This document shows positions 25,936 to 35,136 of a DNA stretch of 64,000 nucleotides, one piece after another. This DNA comes from TMP-86 sp964247385. GTDB taxonomy: Bacteria > Pseudomonadota > Gammaproteobacteria > Steroidobacterales > Steroidobacteraceae. Location of the stretch: NCBI GenBank assembly GCA_964247385.1, contig CAXTUB010000001.1, forward strand, positions 124,001-188,000, written 5' to 3'. The translations under genes were made by a program, and so were the position numbers. Every line of letters begins with the position of its first letter. Position 1 is the first letter of the stretch. The notes beneath the pieces are model-generated. The model ran no database searches. It was not told the DNA's origin and saw only the letters and a program-made list of their open reading frames with translations.

Positions 25936-27306
25936 ATGCCGACCGAGCCGAACGACGCGCTTTCCCCTCTCGACGGCCGCTATCGCCGGCAGACCGAGCC
26001 GCTGCGAAATCTTTTCAGCGAGGCCGGCTTGATGCGCGCTCGGGTGCGCATCGAGGCGGCGTGGCTGTTGCACCTTTCGAGCTTCGCAGGCGGTGTCCTG
26101 CGCACGCCATTGAGCGCGCAGTCTCGGCGCTGGCTCGAAGACCTGATGCGAGATGCGGGAAGTGTCGATACGGCGGCCATCAAGGCGATCGAGCTGCGCA
26201 CCAATCATGACGTGAAGGCGGTGGAATATTGGTTGCGCTCGCAACTCGAGATGCGCGGCGCGGACGCGGCGCAGCTCGAATGGGTGCACTTCGCCTGCAC
26301 CTCCGAGGACATCAACAACCTGGCTTATGCCGGCATGCTGCGCACCGCGCGCGAAACCGTTCTGCGGCCCGCGCTCGAGCGAATCTCCTCAGCGCTGGCC
26401 GAGATGGCGCAGCGATTTGCCTCGAGCGCGATGCTGGCGCGCACCCACGGCCAACCTGCAAGCCCCACCACCATGGGCAAGGAGCTCGCGAATTTTCGCG
26501 CGCGGCTCGATGCGCAAATGCGCTCGCTCGCCGAAGTCAGCATTCTCGGAAAATTGAACGGCGCCGTGGGGAACTTCAACGCTCACATCGCGGCGCTGCC
26601 GCAGGTGGATTGGTTGGCGTCAAGCGAAACGTTCGTGCGCTCCCTCGGGCTCGAGCCGAACACCATGACGACGCAAATCGAGCCGCATGATTGGATCGCG
26701 CAGTATTGCCACGCGTTGGCACGCATCGATACGGTGTTGCTGGATTTGGTGCGCGATCTGTGGGGCTATATTTCCTTGGGCTATTTTCGTCAGCGTGCGA
26801 TCGATGGCGAAGTCGGCTCATCGACCATGCCGCACAAAATCAATCCCATCGACTTCGAGAATGCCGAAGGCAATCTCGGGTTGGCCAATGCGCTCCTCGG
26901 ACACTTCGCGGCAAAGCTGCCCGTTTCGCGCTGGCAGCGGGATTTGTCCGACTCGACGGTGCTGCGGAGCCTGGGGGTGGCGCTCGGACACGCGTTGCTC
27001 GCCTACGAATCGATCTTGAAGGGGCTCGGCAAGCTCGAGCTCGATGAGAACGCAATGCGCCAAGACCTCGATGACTCCTGGGAAGTTCTTGCCGAAGCGG
27101 TGCAATCGGTGTTGCGCGCGCAAGGCATCGAGCAAGGATACGAACGCCTGAAGAGCTTCAGCCGCGGCCGGCGGATCGATCGCGATGCGCTGGCCGACTT
27201 CATCTCTCAGCTTCCATTGCATCCGGCAGAAAAGACGCGTCTTCTCGCGCTCACTCCGCGGACATATACGGGCCTGGCGGAGGTGCTGGCGCGCGGCAAA
27301 TCGTGA
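25936..27306 (+). CDS. purB: Adenylosuccinate lyase
   Basis: Purine biosynthesis enzyme (456 aa) that releases fumarate from SAICAR and from adenylosuccinate. It begins with LSPLDGRYRRQTEPL, typical of the E. coli-type PurB, and carries the catalytic loop signature SSTMPHKINPIDFENAEGN. The segments TSEDINNLAY and ARTHGQPASPTTMGKE hold conserved active-site His and Thr residues. The ATG was chosen over an adjacent TTG; a GAAAG sequence lies upstream. It is divergent from fumC. Confidence 0.96.
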   Translation: MPTEPNDALSPLDGRYRRQTEPLRNLFSEAGLMRARVRIEAAWLLHLSSFAGGVLRTPLSAQSRRWLEDLMRDAGSVDTAAIKAIELRTNHDVKAVEYWLRSQLEMRGADAAQLEWVHFACTSEDINNLAYAGMLRTARETVLRPALERISSALAEMAQRFASSAMLARTHGQPASPTTMGKELANFRARLDAQMRSLAEVSILGKLNGAVGNFNAHIAALPQVDWLASSETFVRSLGLEPNTMTTQIEPHDWIAQYCHALARIDTVLLDLVRDLWGYISLGYFRQRAIDGEVGSSTMPHKINPIDFENAEGNLGLANALLGHFAAKLPVSRWQRDLSDSTVLRSLGVALGHALLAYESILKGLGKLELDENAMRQDLDDSWEVLAEAVQSVLRAQGIEQGYERLKSFSRGRRIDRDALADFISQLPLHPAEKTRLLALTPRTYTGLAEVLARGKS

Positions 27307-27386
27307 CGCAGTCGGCGACGCCGCTCCACGCCGCGAGGCTATGATCGCCGCGGCAGAAGCTTAAGTTTTCGAGGACCGCGAGGAGC

Positions 27387-27911
27387 ATGGATCGATCGTC
27401 ATCATCGGGGCGTCCCGCCTCGGCGGAGGCTGACAACGTCCGCTCCATTTTGACCTCGCTCTCCGACGTGCGCGAAGCGAGTCTGCGCATGGCGCTTGCC
27501 GCGCAGCGCCAGCTCTGCATCTACACGCAAGATCTCGAATCCACCGTCTATGGTGAAGAGGCCTTCATCGAGGCCATCAAGCGGCTCGTCTTGGCGCGCT
27601 CGTATGCGAAAGTTCGCGTGCTGCTGGCGGACGCAACTCGCGCCGTCATGGATGGCAACCGTTTTTTGCTGCTCGCGCGCCGGCTGACGAGCTGTATTGA
27701 TTTGCGGCTCATCAATTCGGCCAGCCCGGAAGGCGCCGGCGCATTCATGATCGCGGACGACCGCGCCACGCTGTACCGGCTGCAAGCCCACGGTTGGGAA
27801 GGCATTTGCGACATGAATAATCCGAGCGTCACGCGCCGCTATATGAATTTCTTCGAAGAAGCTTGGGCGCAGAGCTCCACGGATCAACAACTGCGCACTT
27901 TGCGCATGTAG
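27387..27911 (+). CDS. Conserved protein of unknown function
   Basis: A soluble 174-aa protein with a good ribosome-binding site (GAGGAG) just before its ATG. It has no signal peptide. A central alpha/beta pattern (QRQLCIYTQDLESTVYGEEAFIEAIKRLVLARSYAKVRVLLAD) recalls one half of a phospholipase D-like fold of the kind found in small uncharacterised gammaproteobacterial proteins, but the HxK catalytic motif is absent. It is placed between purB and mnmA on the same strand, so co-transcription is possible. No function can be given. Confidence 0.75.
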   Translation: MDRSSSSGRPASAEADNVRSILTSLSDVREASLRMALAAQRQLCIYTQDLESTVYGEEAFIEAIKRLVLARSYAKVRVLLADATRAVMDGNRFLLLARRLTSCIDLRLINSASPEGAGAFMIADDRATLYRLQAHGWEGICDMNNPSVTRRYMNFFEEAWAQSSTDQQLRTLRM

Positions 27912-27934
27912 CCGCCCGGCCTTTCTTTTTTTTC

Positions 27935-27952
27935 GCGGGAGTGCCCGCTTTT
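27935..27952 (+). terminator. Weak candidate terminator
   Basis: GCGGG-AGTG-CCCGC followed by four T, just after the unknown gene at 27387-27911 and after a T-rich run. The stem is short and the T tract minimal, so this is tentative. Confidence 0.3.
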
Positions 27953-28022
27953 CCCGCGAGAGCATCTGCGCAGTTTCCCCTGACCGCACCGCTCTTGCGA
28001 CTCGCCGTGGTCTGCGGCTTCG

Positions 28023-29171
28023 ATGCGGCAGATCTCGCCTATAATTTTCTCGGTGTCGGACTCCGTCATCGTGGGCCTTTCCGGCGGCGTCGATTCCGCC
28101 GCTGCTGCGCTTCTCCTGCAGCGTCAGGGATTGCAAGTCGAAGCCTTGTTCATGTCCAACTGGGACGAAGACGATGCGTATTGCACGCAGGCTCAAGATT
28201 TCCAGGATGCTCGCAAGGTTTGCGACCGGCTGCGTATCCCGCTCCATCGAGCGAGCTTCGCGCGCCAATACCGTGATCTCGTGTTCGCAAGCTTCTTGCA
28301 TGACTATGCACGAGGGATCACGCCCAATCCGGACGTGCTCTGCAATCGTCACATCAAGTTTGGCGTCGCCCTCGATCACCTGCGCCGCTTGGGCGCGAAG
28401 TTCATCGCCACGGGACATTACGCTCGCATCGGCACGGATCATCTCGGCCCGACGCTATGCAAGGCCAGGGATGCGTCAAAGGATCAATCCTATTTCTTGC
28501 ACTCCATCGAGCCGCAAGTGCTCGACTGCACTTTGTTTCCACTCGGCGAATGGACCAAGACCGAAGTCAGAAAACTCGCTCACCAGCGCGGCTTGAGCGT
28601 GCATGACAAGCCTGATAGCACCGGCATCTGTTTCATTGGAGAGCGGCCATTCCATGAGTTTCTGGCGCGCTATGTGAAACGCGCTCCGGGAGCGGTGGAG
28701 ACGCTGGATGGCGAAGTCATTGCCGAGCACCGCGGCCTTTCCTTCTACACGCTCGGTCAGCGCGCGGGCTTACGAATCGGCGGACGGCGCCGCGCAACGC
28801 CGCAGCCTTGGTACGTCTGTGCGAAGGATGCCGCACGCAATGTGCTGGTCGTGGCTCAAGGACACGATCACCCATCGCTCATGTGTTCGGTATTCGAGGT
28901 CGAGCAATTGAGATGGTTGCGCGCGCCCCCGATGAGCGAATTCAAGTGCCGCGTGAAAGTGCGATATCGCCAGTCGGATCGGGCTTGCACCGTGAGCTGG
29001 CGCGCAGGCCGCTGCCGCGTCACGCTCGATGCGCCCGAAAGAGCCGTCACCCCCGGTCAATATGCCGTTTTCTATTTGGACGAGCAGTGTTTGGGCGGCG
29101 GCGTGATCCATGATCCCATCCGGGAAAGCCGCGGTGAACCGTATAATGCCGCCCTCGTCCGGGAGGCTTGA
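28023..29171 (+). CDS. mnmA: tRNA-specific 2-thiouridylase MnmA
   Basis: ATP-dependent enzyme that puts sulfur on U34 of tRNA-Lys, -Glu and -Gln, receiving it from the Tus relay. The PP-loop SGGVDS is close to the N-terminus. The catalytic Cys pair is in NPDVLCNR and TGICFIGER; SKDQSYFL and the C-terminal OB-like domain are present. Two starts are possible: ATG 28023, or GTG 28053, which gives the more usual short N-terminus (MSDSVIVGLSGG). A TATAAT box at 28040-28045 would leave almost no leader for the GTG. Neither start has a clear Shine-Dalgarno. Confidence 0.95.
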   Translation: MRQISPIIFSVSDSVIVGLSGGVDSAAAALLLQRQGLQVEALFMSNWDEDDAYCTQAQDFQDARKVCDRLRIPLHRASFARQYRDLVFASFLHDYARGITPNPDVLCNRHIKFGVALDHLRRLGAKFIATGHYARIGTDHLGPTLCKARDASKDQSYFLHSIEPQVLDCTLFPLGEWTKTEVRKLAHQRGLSVHDKPDSTGICFIGERPFHEFLARYVKRAPGAVETLDGEVIAEHRGLSFYTLGQRAGLRIGGRRRATPQPWYVCAKDAARNVLVVAQGHDHPSLMCSVFEVEQLRWLRAPPMSEFKCRVKVRYRQSDRACTVSWRAGRCRVTLDAPERAVTPGQYAVFYLDEQCLGGGVIHDPIRESRGEPYNAALVREA

Positions 29172-29175
29172 ATCG

Positions 29176-31917
29176 ATGGTTGGAAACAGCTTGAGCACGC
29201 GAGCGACGCTGAGCGTCGGCGGCCGCGAGGTGGGTTACTGGAGTCTGGCGGCCTTGAATGATCCCCGCGTGGCGCGATTGCCGTACTCGCTGAAAATTCT
29301 GCTGGAGAACCTGCTGCGCTTCGAGGACGGCGTGAATGTGCGCCGCGAAGACATCATGGCGCTGGTCGGCTGGGACGCCAAGGCGGTTCCGAGCTACGAG
29401 ATCGCTTTCACTCCGGCGCGCGTCATCATGCAAGATTTCACCGGCGTGCCATGCGTGGTGGACCTTGCAGCCATGCGCGAGGCCATCATCAAGTTGGGGG
29501 GCGATGCGCAGCGGGTGAATCCGCTCGCGCCCGCCGAAATGGTCATCGACCATTCGGTGCAGGTGGATGAATACGGTTCGGCGGATGCGCTCGCGCGCAA
29601 CACTCAGATCGAGTTCGAGCGTAACTCCGAGCGCTATAGTTTCCTGCGCTGGGGTCAGACGGCGTTCGCCAACTTCAAAGTGGTGCCTCCGAGCACCGGC
29701 ATTGTTCACCAAGTCAACATCGAGCATCTGGCCCGCGTTGTTTTTGAATCGACGCGCGATGGCGTGCCGATCGCCTATCCCGACACGCTGGTCGGAACGG
29801 ATTCGCACACCACCATGGTCAATGGGCTGGGTGTGCTGGGCTGGGGCGTAGGTGGTATCGAGGCGGAAGCCGCCATGCTGGGCCAGCCCATCACCATGCT
29901 GATCCCGCAGGTGATCGGTTTCAAGTTGACGGGGAGTTTGCCGGCCGGCACCACGGCGACGGATCTTGTCTTGACGGTGACCGAGATGCTGCGCAAAAAA
30001 GGCGTGGTCGAAAAGTTCGTGGAATTTTTCGGTGACGGCCTCAAGAATTTGCCTCTCGCCGATCGCGCCACGCTGGCCAATATGGCGCCGGAGTTCGGCT
30101 CGACCTGCGGCATATTTCCCATCGATGAGGAGACGACCCGTTACCTCGCCCTCACCGGGCGCTCACGCGAGCAAATCAGCCTGGTGGAGGCCTATGCGAA
30201 GGCGCAAGGCCTGTGGCGCATCGATGGCGCGCCGGCCGCCGATTACAGTGATGTGATGCAGCTCGACATGGGTACGGTCGAACCGTCGCTCGCAGGCCCC
30301 AAGCGGCCGCAGGATCGAGTGGCTTTGAAGAACGCGCGCATCGCATATCAATCATCCGTCAAGAAGATGGCGGAAGAGCGAGCCGTGTCTGCGCAGAAGT
30401 CGAAAACCGCGGGCGATGCGGGTGTGTCCCCGCGCGCCGCGGTGAATGTCACCCCTGGCGCGGCGAAAGTGGCGGGCGCCAGTTATGAGGTCAAGGACGG
30501 CGACGTGCTCATTGCGGCCATCACGAGCTGCACCAATACGTCCAATCCGGCCGTGTTGGTCGCGGCGGGGCTGTTGGCGCGCAATGCCAATGCGCGCGGG
30601 CTGGCTTCGAAGCCTTGGGTGAAGACTTCGCTCGCTCCGGGGTCTCGCGTGGTCACCGACTATTTGCGCAAGGCGCATTTGCTCGGTGATTTGGAAGCAT
30701 TGGGGTTTTACACCGTCGGCTACGGCTGCACCACGTGCATCGGGAACTCGGGGCCGTTGAGAGACGAGATTTCGGACGCCGTGCGCGCTGGCGATGTCAT
30801 CGCCTGCTCGGTGTTGTCTGGCAATCGAAATTTTGAAGGCCGTGTGCACCCGGAAATTCGAATGAACTTTCTGGCGTCGCCTCCGCTCGTCGTCGCCTAC
30901 GCGCTCGCTGGCACCATGGACATCGATCTCACCAAGGATCCGCTCGGCACCGATTCGAGCGGTCGACCCGTGTATCTCAAAGAGATCTGGCCCAGCGGAC
31001 AAGATATCGCGGCGGCCATGAGCGGCTCAGTGGATGTGGAGATGTTCAAGCAAGGCTATGCGAGTGTGTATGACGGGGACGCCAACTGGCGCGCCATCCG
31101 GGTGCCCGCGGAAAAGGTGTATGCCTGGAATGACGCTTCCACGTACGTGAAGAATCCGCCCTATTTCGAAGGCATGACCATGGTCCCCGCGCAAGTCGCG
31201 GATATCTCCGGCGCGCGGGCTCTGGCCGTCCTCGGCGATTCGGTCACCACCGATCATATTTCGCCGGCCGGCAACATTTCCCGCGCGAGCCCAGCCGCGG
31301 TGTATCTGATGAGCAAGGGCGTCGCTCCCCAGGACTTCAATTCATATGGGGCACGCCGCGGTAATCATGAAGTCATGATGCGAGGAACGTTTGCCAACAT
31401 CAGGCTGCGCAATGCACTCGTGCCCGGAGTCGAGGGGGGCGTGACAGTGCACATTCCGAGCGGGGAAAGACTGTCCATCTTCGATGCCGCCCAGCTCTAC
31501 AAGTCCGAAGGCACACCCCTCATCGTGCTTGCGGGCAAGGAGTATGGCACCGGGAGCTCCCGCGATTGGGCCGCAAAGGGCACCATGCTGTTGGGCGTCA
31601 AGGCGGTCATCGCCGAAAGCTTCGAGCGTATTCACCGCTCGAATCTGATCGGCATGGGCGTACTGCCCTGTCAATTCATGCCGGGTGAGACCGTGCAAAC
31701 CCTCAAGCTTACGGGTTTGGAGCGGTTCGATTTCATTGGACTCGAGCGCGGCGCGGCTAAGCAAGCCACGGTGGTTGCCACGTCGGCCTCTGGCAAGCGT
31801 ACGGAGTTTCAAATTCGCTTGCGCATCGACACGCCCAAAGAGCTCGAGTACTACCGGCACGGCGGCATCCTGCAGTATGTGCTGCGTCAGCTCGCGCAGG
31901 CGGGCGCCGCCGCATAG
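29176..31917 (+). CDS. acnA: Aconitate hydratase A
   Basis: Interconverts citrate and isocitrate (913 aa), supplying both the TCA cycle and the glyoxylate shunt encoded at 13567-16477. The three Fe-S cluster cysteines are in ITSCTNTSNP and GCTTCIGNSG. The swivel domain carries AGKEYGTGSSRDWAAKG. A GGGAGG ribosome-binding site lies 9 nt before ATG 29176; the frame is open further upstream into mnmA, which ends 4 nt earlier, so the two are probably co-transcribed. Length and motifs fit the AcnA/IRP family, not AcnB. Confidence 0.97.
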   Translation: MVGNSLSTRATLSVGGREVGYWSLAALNDPRVARLPYSLKILLENLLRFEDGVNVRREDIMALVGWDAKAVPSYEIAFTPARVIMQDFTGVPCVVDLAAMREAIIKLGGDAQRVNPLAPAEMVIDHSVQVDEYGSADALARNTQIEFERNSERYSFLRWGQTAFANFKVVPPSTGIVHQVNIEHLARVVFESTRDGVPIAYPDTLVGTDSHTTMVNGLGVLGWGVGGIEAEAAMLGQPITMLIPQVIGFKLTGSLPAGTTATDLVLTVTEMLRKKGVVEKFVEFFGDGLKNLPLADRATLANMAPEFGSTCGIFPIDEETTRYLALTGRSREQISLVEAYAKAQGLWRIDGAPAADYSDVMQLDMGTVEPSLAGPKRPQDRVALKNARIAYQSSVKKMAEERAVSAQKSKTAGDAGVSPRAAVNVTPGAAKVAGASYEVKDGDVLIAAITSCTNTSNPAVLVAAGLLARNANARGLASKPWVKTSLAPGSRVVTDYLRKAHLLGDLEALGFYTVGYGCTTCIGNSGPLRDEISDAVRAGDVIACSVLSGNRNFEGRVHPEIRMNFLASPPLVVAYALAGTMDIDLTKDPLGTDSSGRPVYLKEIWPSGQDIAAAMSGSVDVEMFKQGYASVYDGDANWRAIRVPAEKVYAWNDASTYVKNPPYFEGMTMVPAQVADISGARALAVLGDSVTTDHISPAGNISRASPAAVYLMSKGVAPQDFNSYGARRGNHEVMMRGTFANIRLRNALVPGVEGGVTVHIPSGERLSIFDAAQLYKSEGTPLIVLAGKEYGTGSSRDWAAKGTMLLGVKAVIAESFERIHRSNLIGMGVLPCQFMPGETVQTLKLTGLERFDFIGLERGAAKQATVVATSASGKRTEFQIRLRIDTPKELEYYRHGGILQYVLRQLAQAGAAA

Positions 31918-31934
31918 CGGAGTCATCTCGCATC

Positions 31935-32585
31935 ATCACGTCCGTCGTCATCTTTGACCTCGACGGCACTCTGACATGGCGCGACACCTTCGGCGCATTC
32001 TTGCTGCAGAGGGTGCGCTGCCATCCATCCAGCGCGTCAGGCTTGTTGCGCGCCGTGCCTGCCGTGCTCGAATTTGCCGCGCGTCGCGATCGAGGCTTGT
32101 TGAAAGCGCGCCTTGTGAGCGCGTTTTTTCATGGCGAGAAGCGCGAGCGAATTTTTGAATTTGGCCGTCGCTTCGCGGCCGGCGTGGCCGCGCGCGGTTG
32201 CCGTCCCGCTGCGCTGCGCGCGCTCGCCGAACATCGAGTGGACGAAACCTACTTGGTGTTGCTCTCTGCCAGTCCCGACATCTATGTGCGCGCGGTGGGC
32301 GCAGCGCTCGGGTTTTCGCGCGTGGTCTCGAGCGAGATCGAGTTCGTGGGCGAACGCCTCACTGGGCGCCTCGCTACCGCAAACCGCCGCGGCGAAGAAA
32401 AGTTACGATGTGTGCAAGCGCTGCGCGCTGAATTTCCACAAGCTCGATTCATGGCTTACGGCAATGCGCAGTCCGATATCGCGCATTTAAAATCATGCGA
32501 TGAAGGGGTATTCGTGAATGGCCGCGGTGGGGCGCGGCGCTCTGCGGCCGCAGCTGGCTTGCGCACGCAGGAGTGGCAGGACTGA
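31935..32585 (+). CDS. HAD-IB-family phosphatase with no canonical start codon
   Basis: A phosphoserine phosphatase-like HAD hydrolase of about 216 aa. Motif I is FDLDGTLTW (nucleophile Asp), motif II LLSASPD, motif III Lys in GEEKLRC, motif IV YGNAQSDIAHL; all are intact. No ATG, GTG or TTG lies in frame between the upstream stop at 31758 and a TTG at 32001, which is already past motif I. The best start is ATC (31932 or 31935), with GGAG 9-12 nt upstream. Start at 31935 is a guess; the gene may be mis-started or damaged. It follows acnA by 17 nt. Confidence 0.75.
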   Translation: MTSVVIFDLDGTLTWRDTFGAFLLQRVRCHPSSASGLLRAVPAVLEFAARRDRGLLKARLVSAFFHGEKRERIFEFGRRFAAGVAARGCRPAALRALAEHRVDETYLVLLSASPDIYVRAVGAALGFSRVVSSEIEFVGERLTGRLATANRRGEEKLRCVQALRAEFPQARFMAYGNAQSDIAHLKSCDEGVFVNGRGGARRSAAAAGLRTQEWQD

Positions 32586-32597
32586 ACGGCGAGAGAG

Positions 32598-33455
32598 CTA
32601 CATCGATGACCGAATGGTCCAGAGCTCGGGAAAGAATTTGAACTCCAGAGCCCGGCTCAAATACGCAACCCCTGCGCTGCCCCCGGTGCCGCGCTTGAAG
32701 CCGATGATGCGTTCGACCGTTTTCATGTGGCTGAATCGCCAGAGTTGAAACTTGTAGTCGAGATCGACCAGGCGCTCCGCCAGCTCGTACAAATCCCAGT
32801 CCTTGACCGAGTTGTGATACACGCCCAGCCACGCGGCCGCCACGGCCTTGCTTTCCCGATACGGCTGCGCGAAATCCCGGTCGATGACTTCCGGCGGCAC
32901 ATCGATGCCCCGCCGGCTCAGCAAGCGCAGCGCCTCATCGTACAAGCTCGGCGCGCGCAGCGCCCGCTGCAAAGATGCATACAGCAGGGGCTCGTCACGA
33001 TAGCTTTCGATGGTCATCGCGTTTTTGTGGCCGATCAAGAACTCGAGCATTCGGTACTGATAGGACTGAAAACCTGACGAGGTGCCCAAGGAATTTCGAA
33101 ACGCGGCGTAATCGGACGGCGTGATGGTCGCGAGCACGTCCCACGCGTGCAGAAGCTGCTCTTGGATGCGGGAGACGCGCGCGAGCATCTTGAACGACGG
33201 CGCGAGATCGTCGCGCCGAATGCAGCCTTGCGCCGAGGTGAGCTCGTGCAGGCAAAGCTTCATCCACAATTCCGAAACCTGGTGAATTGTGATGAACAAC
33301 ATCTCGTCATGGTGATGTGACAGCGGCTGCTGCGCGCTCAGCAGGCTGTCGAGTTTCAAATATTCGCCGTAGGACGGCGATTCATCGGCTTCCTGTGCTT
33401 GGATCGCCGCGGATTCGGCTCCCTCGGCAGAACGAACACCTTCGTAGGTCGTCAC
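32598..33455 (-). CDS. kynA: Tryptophan 2,3-dioxygenase
   Basis: Heme enzyme (285 aa) opening the indole ring of L-tryptophan to N-formylkynurenine, the first step of the kynurenine pathway. Recognisable segments are HHDEMLFITIHQVSELWMK (distal His and substrate pocket), FQSYQYRMLEFLIGHKN and WRFSHMKTVERIIGFKRG (proximal heme His), then GTGGSAGVAYL. No other kynurenine-pathway genes are in the window. It ends tail-to-tail with the HAD gene (12 nt apart). Confidence 0.96.
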   Translation of the reverse strand: MTTYEGVRSAEGAESAAIQAQEADESPSYGEYLKLDSLLSAQQPLSHHHDEMLFITIHQVSELWMKLCLHELTSAQGCIRRDDLAPSFKMLARVSRIQEQLLHAWDVLATITPSDYAAFRNSLGTSSGFQSYQYRMLEFLIGHKNAMTIESYRDEPLLYASLQRALRAPSLYDEALRLLSRRGIDVPPEVIDRDFAQPYRESKAVAAAWLGVYHNSVKDWDLYELAERLVDLDYKFQLWRFSHMKTVERIIGFKRGTGGSAGVAYLSRALEFKFFPELWTIRSSM

Positions 33456-33465
33456 GTATGCAAGC

Positions 33466-34206
33466 TCAGGCTTTGAACACCCAGCCCGGCACCGAGCGCC
33501 AGCCGGCCGTGAGCTGCCGGTCGAGGTCGCGGTAGGCTGGCTCGTGTTTCTCCACGACTTTCCAGAAACGGTCCGAATGATTCATATGGGTCAAATGCGC
33601 AAGCTCGTGAATGAACAAGTAGCGCACGACTTCGGGCGGCATGAACAAGAGACAGCAGTTGAGACTCAATCGGCGCCGCGAAGAGCAGCTGCCCCAGCGC
33701 GTTCGTTGCCGCCGAATGGAAACCCCGGACAATTTCCATCCCAATTGCTGCGCCAGCCCGTCCACGGCCGGCACGAGCCGGGCGCGCGCCGCTCCGAGCA
33801 ACCAATCGCGCAAGGCCGAGCATGCTCCCGCATCATCGGGAGCCCGCACGATCAATGATCCCGCGTGCTCGTGCACGCCGCTCGGCTCTTCCAACCGCAG
33901 ATACACGCCGAAGCGCTCACGAGTCGCCGCAAAATCAACCGTCTCAGGAGTGCAGGCCGCCACCGAGGGACCGCGTCCAAGCTCTGCAACCTTGCGCTCG
34001 ATCCACGAAGTGTTGCGCTTGACGAAGGCGCGGACCGTTCCCGCGGTGGCGCCCGGCGGCACCACGACTTCGACGGCGCCGCCCACATGCACCCGCACGG
34101 TCATGCGTCGCGCACGCACGCTCACTCGAACCGCGAAGGCCTCCCGCGCCTGACGCGAATCGAATAGAGAAAGTTGCGCTGCGCTGCTCAAGGAGATGGC
34201 ATTCAT
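33466..34206 (-). CDS. YgjP-like zinc metallopeptidase-domain protein (DUF45)
   Basis: A 246-aa protein of the YgjP/SprT-related group. The zinc motif HELAHLTHMNHSDRFW (HExxH plus a downstream His) is preceded by RTRWGSCSSRRRLSLNCCLLFMP, which is diagnostic of the family. The N-terminal half is a beta-rich region seen in the family (VRARRMTVRVHVGGAVEVVVPPG). Its cellular substrate is not known. The ATG is followed by a Gln-rich short leader; no signal peptide. It lies upstream of kynA on the same strand. Confidence 0.87.
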   Translation of the reverse strand: MNAISLSSAAQLSLFDSRQAREAFAVRVSVRARRMTVRVHVGGAVEVVVPPGATAGTVRAFVKRNTSWIERKVAELGRGPSVAACTPETVDFAATRERFGVYLRLEEPSGVHEHAGSLIVRAPDDAGACSALRDWLLGAARARLVPAVDGLAQQLGWKLSGVSIRRQRTRWGSCSSRRRLSLNCCLLFMPPEVVRYLFIHELAHLTHMNHSDRFWKVVEKHEPAYRDLDRQLTAGWRSVPGWVFKA

Positions 34207-34299
34207 GCGATACCGCGACGGCCCATCATAACAGCTGACCGAAGCGAAACAGCTCAGGCCCCAGGAACTTCCGCAAGGAGCTGGCCGAGAGTGCCGCGG

Positions 34300-35130
34300 C
34301 TAATGACCGAGAGCGGTGAGCTCGGCTTGCGCGCGTTTGGAATGAGGGGCGATCAGCAACGCTTTCTCGATCCAATTGCGTGCGCCGAGATAATCCCCAT
34401 GAATTCGCAATGCGCGGCCATACGCTAAGTAAGCATCCGCGTGGCCCCAGCCTGGGTTTGCCGGGTCGGTGGCGTCGGCGTGATCGAACGCCTCCGCTGC
34501 ACGGCGCAAGGCATCCGGTATGGGGGCTTTCCGATCAAGGTTGCTCATCGCCAGCGATGCTTGGACCCATTGCACGCGAGGGTTGCGCGGATCCAGCGCA
34601 ACCGCCTTCGAGATACTCCGCTCGGCCTGATTGCGCGTGAGCGAGCCAGTCAAGCTTTTCAACGGCGAAAGCTCGAGCTCGCAAGCAGCCTGCAGTGCCA
34701 ACGCCTCGACCGACTGCGGAGCATGCTCGATCAACAGATCGAGCTGTTGGATGCATTCGCCGAGCGCGCTCCTTGCCTGCGATGTGTGGCCCGCCTCGAG
34801 CAATTCGCCCAGGCGGTAATCCGCATGCGCCAAGTGATAACGATCCCGCGCCGATGCATCGCCGCCGGCGACCTCATTCCGCAGCGCATCGCGCACCGAT
34901 CGCAGCCGCGCAGCGTCTTCTGATTCGAACGCGTAAAGAATTTGAGCCTGCACATCGCCGCCCTCTTGCGCGTGACCGACGGCAAAGCAACACAAGCTGG
35001 CGCCGCCAAGCAGCAAGAGAAACAGAAAAAAATCGAAGCCCGCCTTGCGTCTCAAAAAAATGACCGCGCGGCTGAAATGCTCACGACGCAGAGATATTTG
35101 CGGGACACGGCACCACTTCAACCATAGCAT
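34300..35130 (-). CDS. Secreted TPR-like protein of unknown function
   Basis: An Ala-rich helical protein with two or three TPR-like repeats near the C-terminus (PNPGWGHADAYLAYGRALRI, GDYLGARNWIEKALLIAPHS) and an N-terminal export signal. The start is uncertain. ATG 35130 lies only 6 nt from the divergent tatD start. A TTG at 35055 would give a textbook signal peptide (RRKAGFDFFLFLLLLGGASL, cleavage near GHA-QE) and a 251-aa product. Such proteins often scaffold envelope complexes, but nothing here shows a partner. Confidence 0.65.
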   Translation of the reverse strand: MLWLKWCRVPQISLRREHFSRAVIFLRRKAGFDFFLFLLLLGGASLCCFAVGHAQEGGDVQAQILYAFESEDAARLRSVRDALRNEVAGGDASARDRYHLAHADYRLGELLEAGHTSQARSALGECIQQLDLLIEHAPQSVEALALQAACELELSPLKSLTGSLTRNQAERSISKAVALDPRNPRVQWVQASLAMSNLDRKAPIPDALRRAAEAFDHADATDPANPGWGHADAYLAYGRALRIHGDYLGARNWIEKALLIAPHSKRAQAELTALGH

Positions 35131-35136
35131 AGTGCA

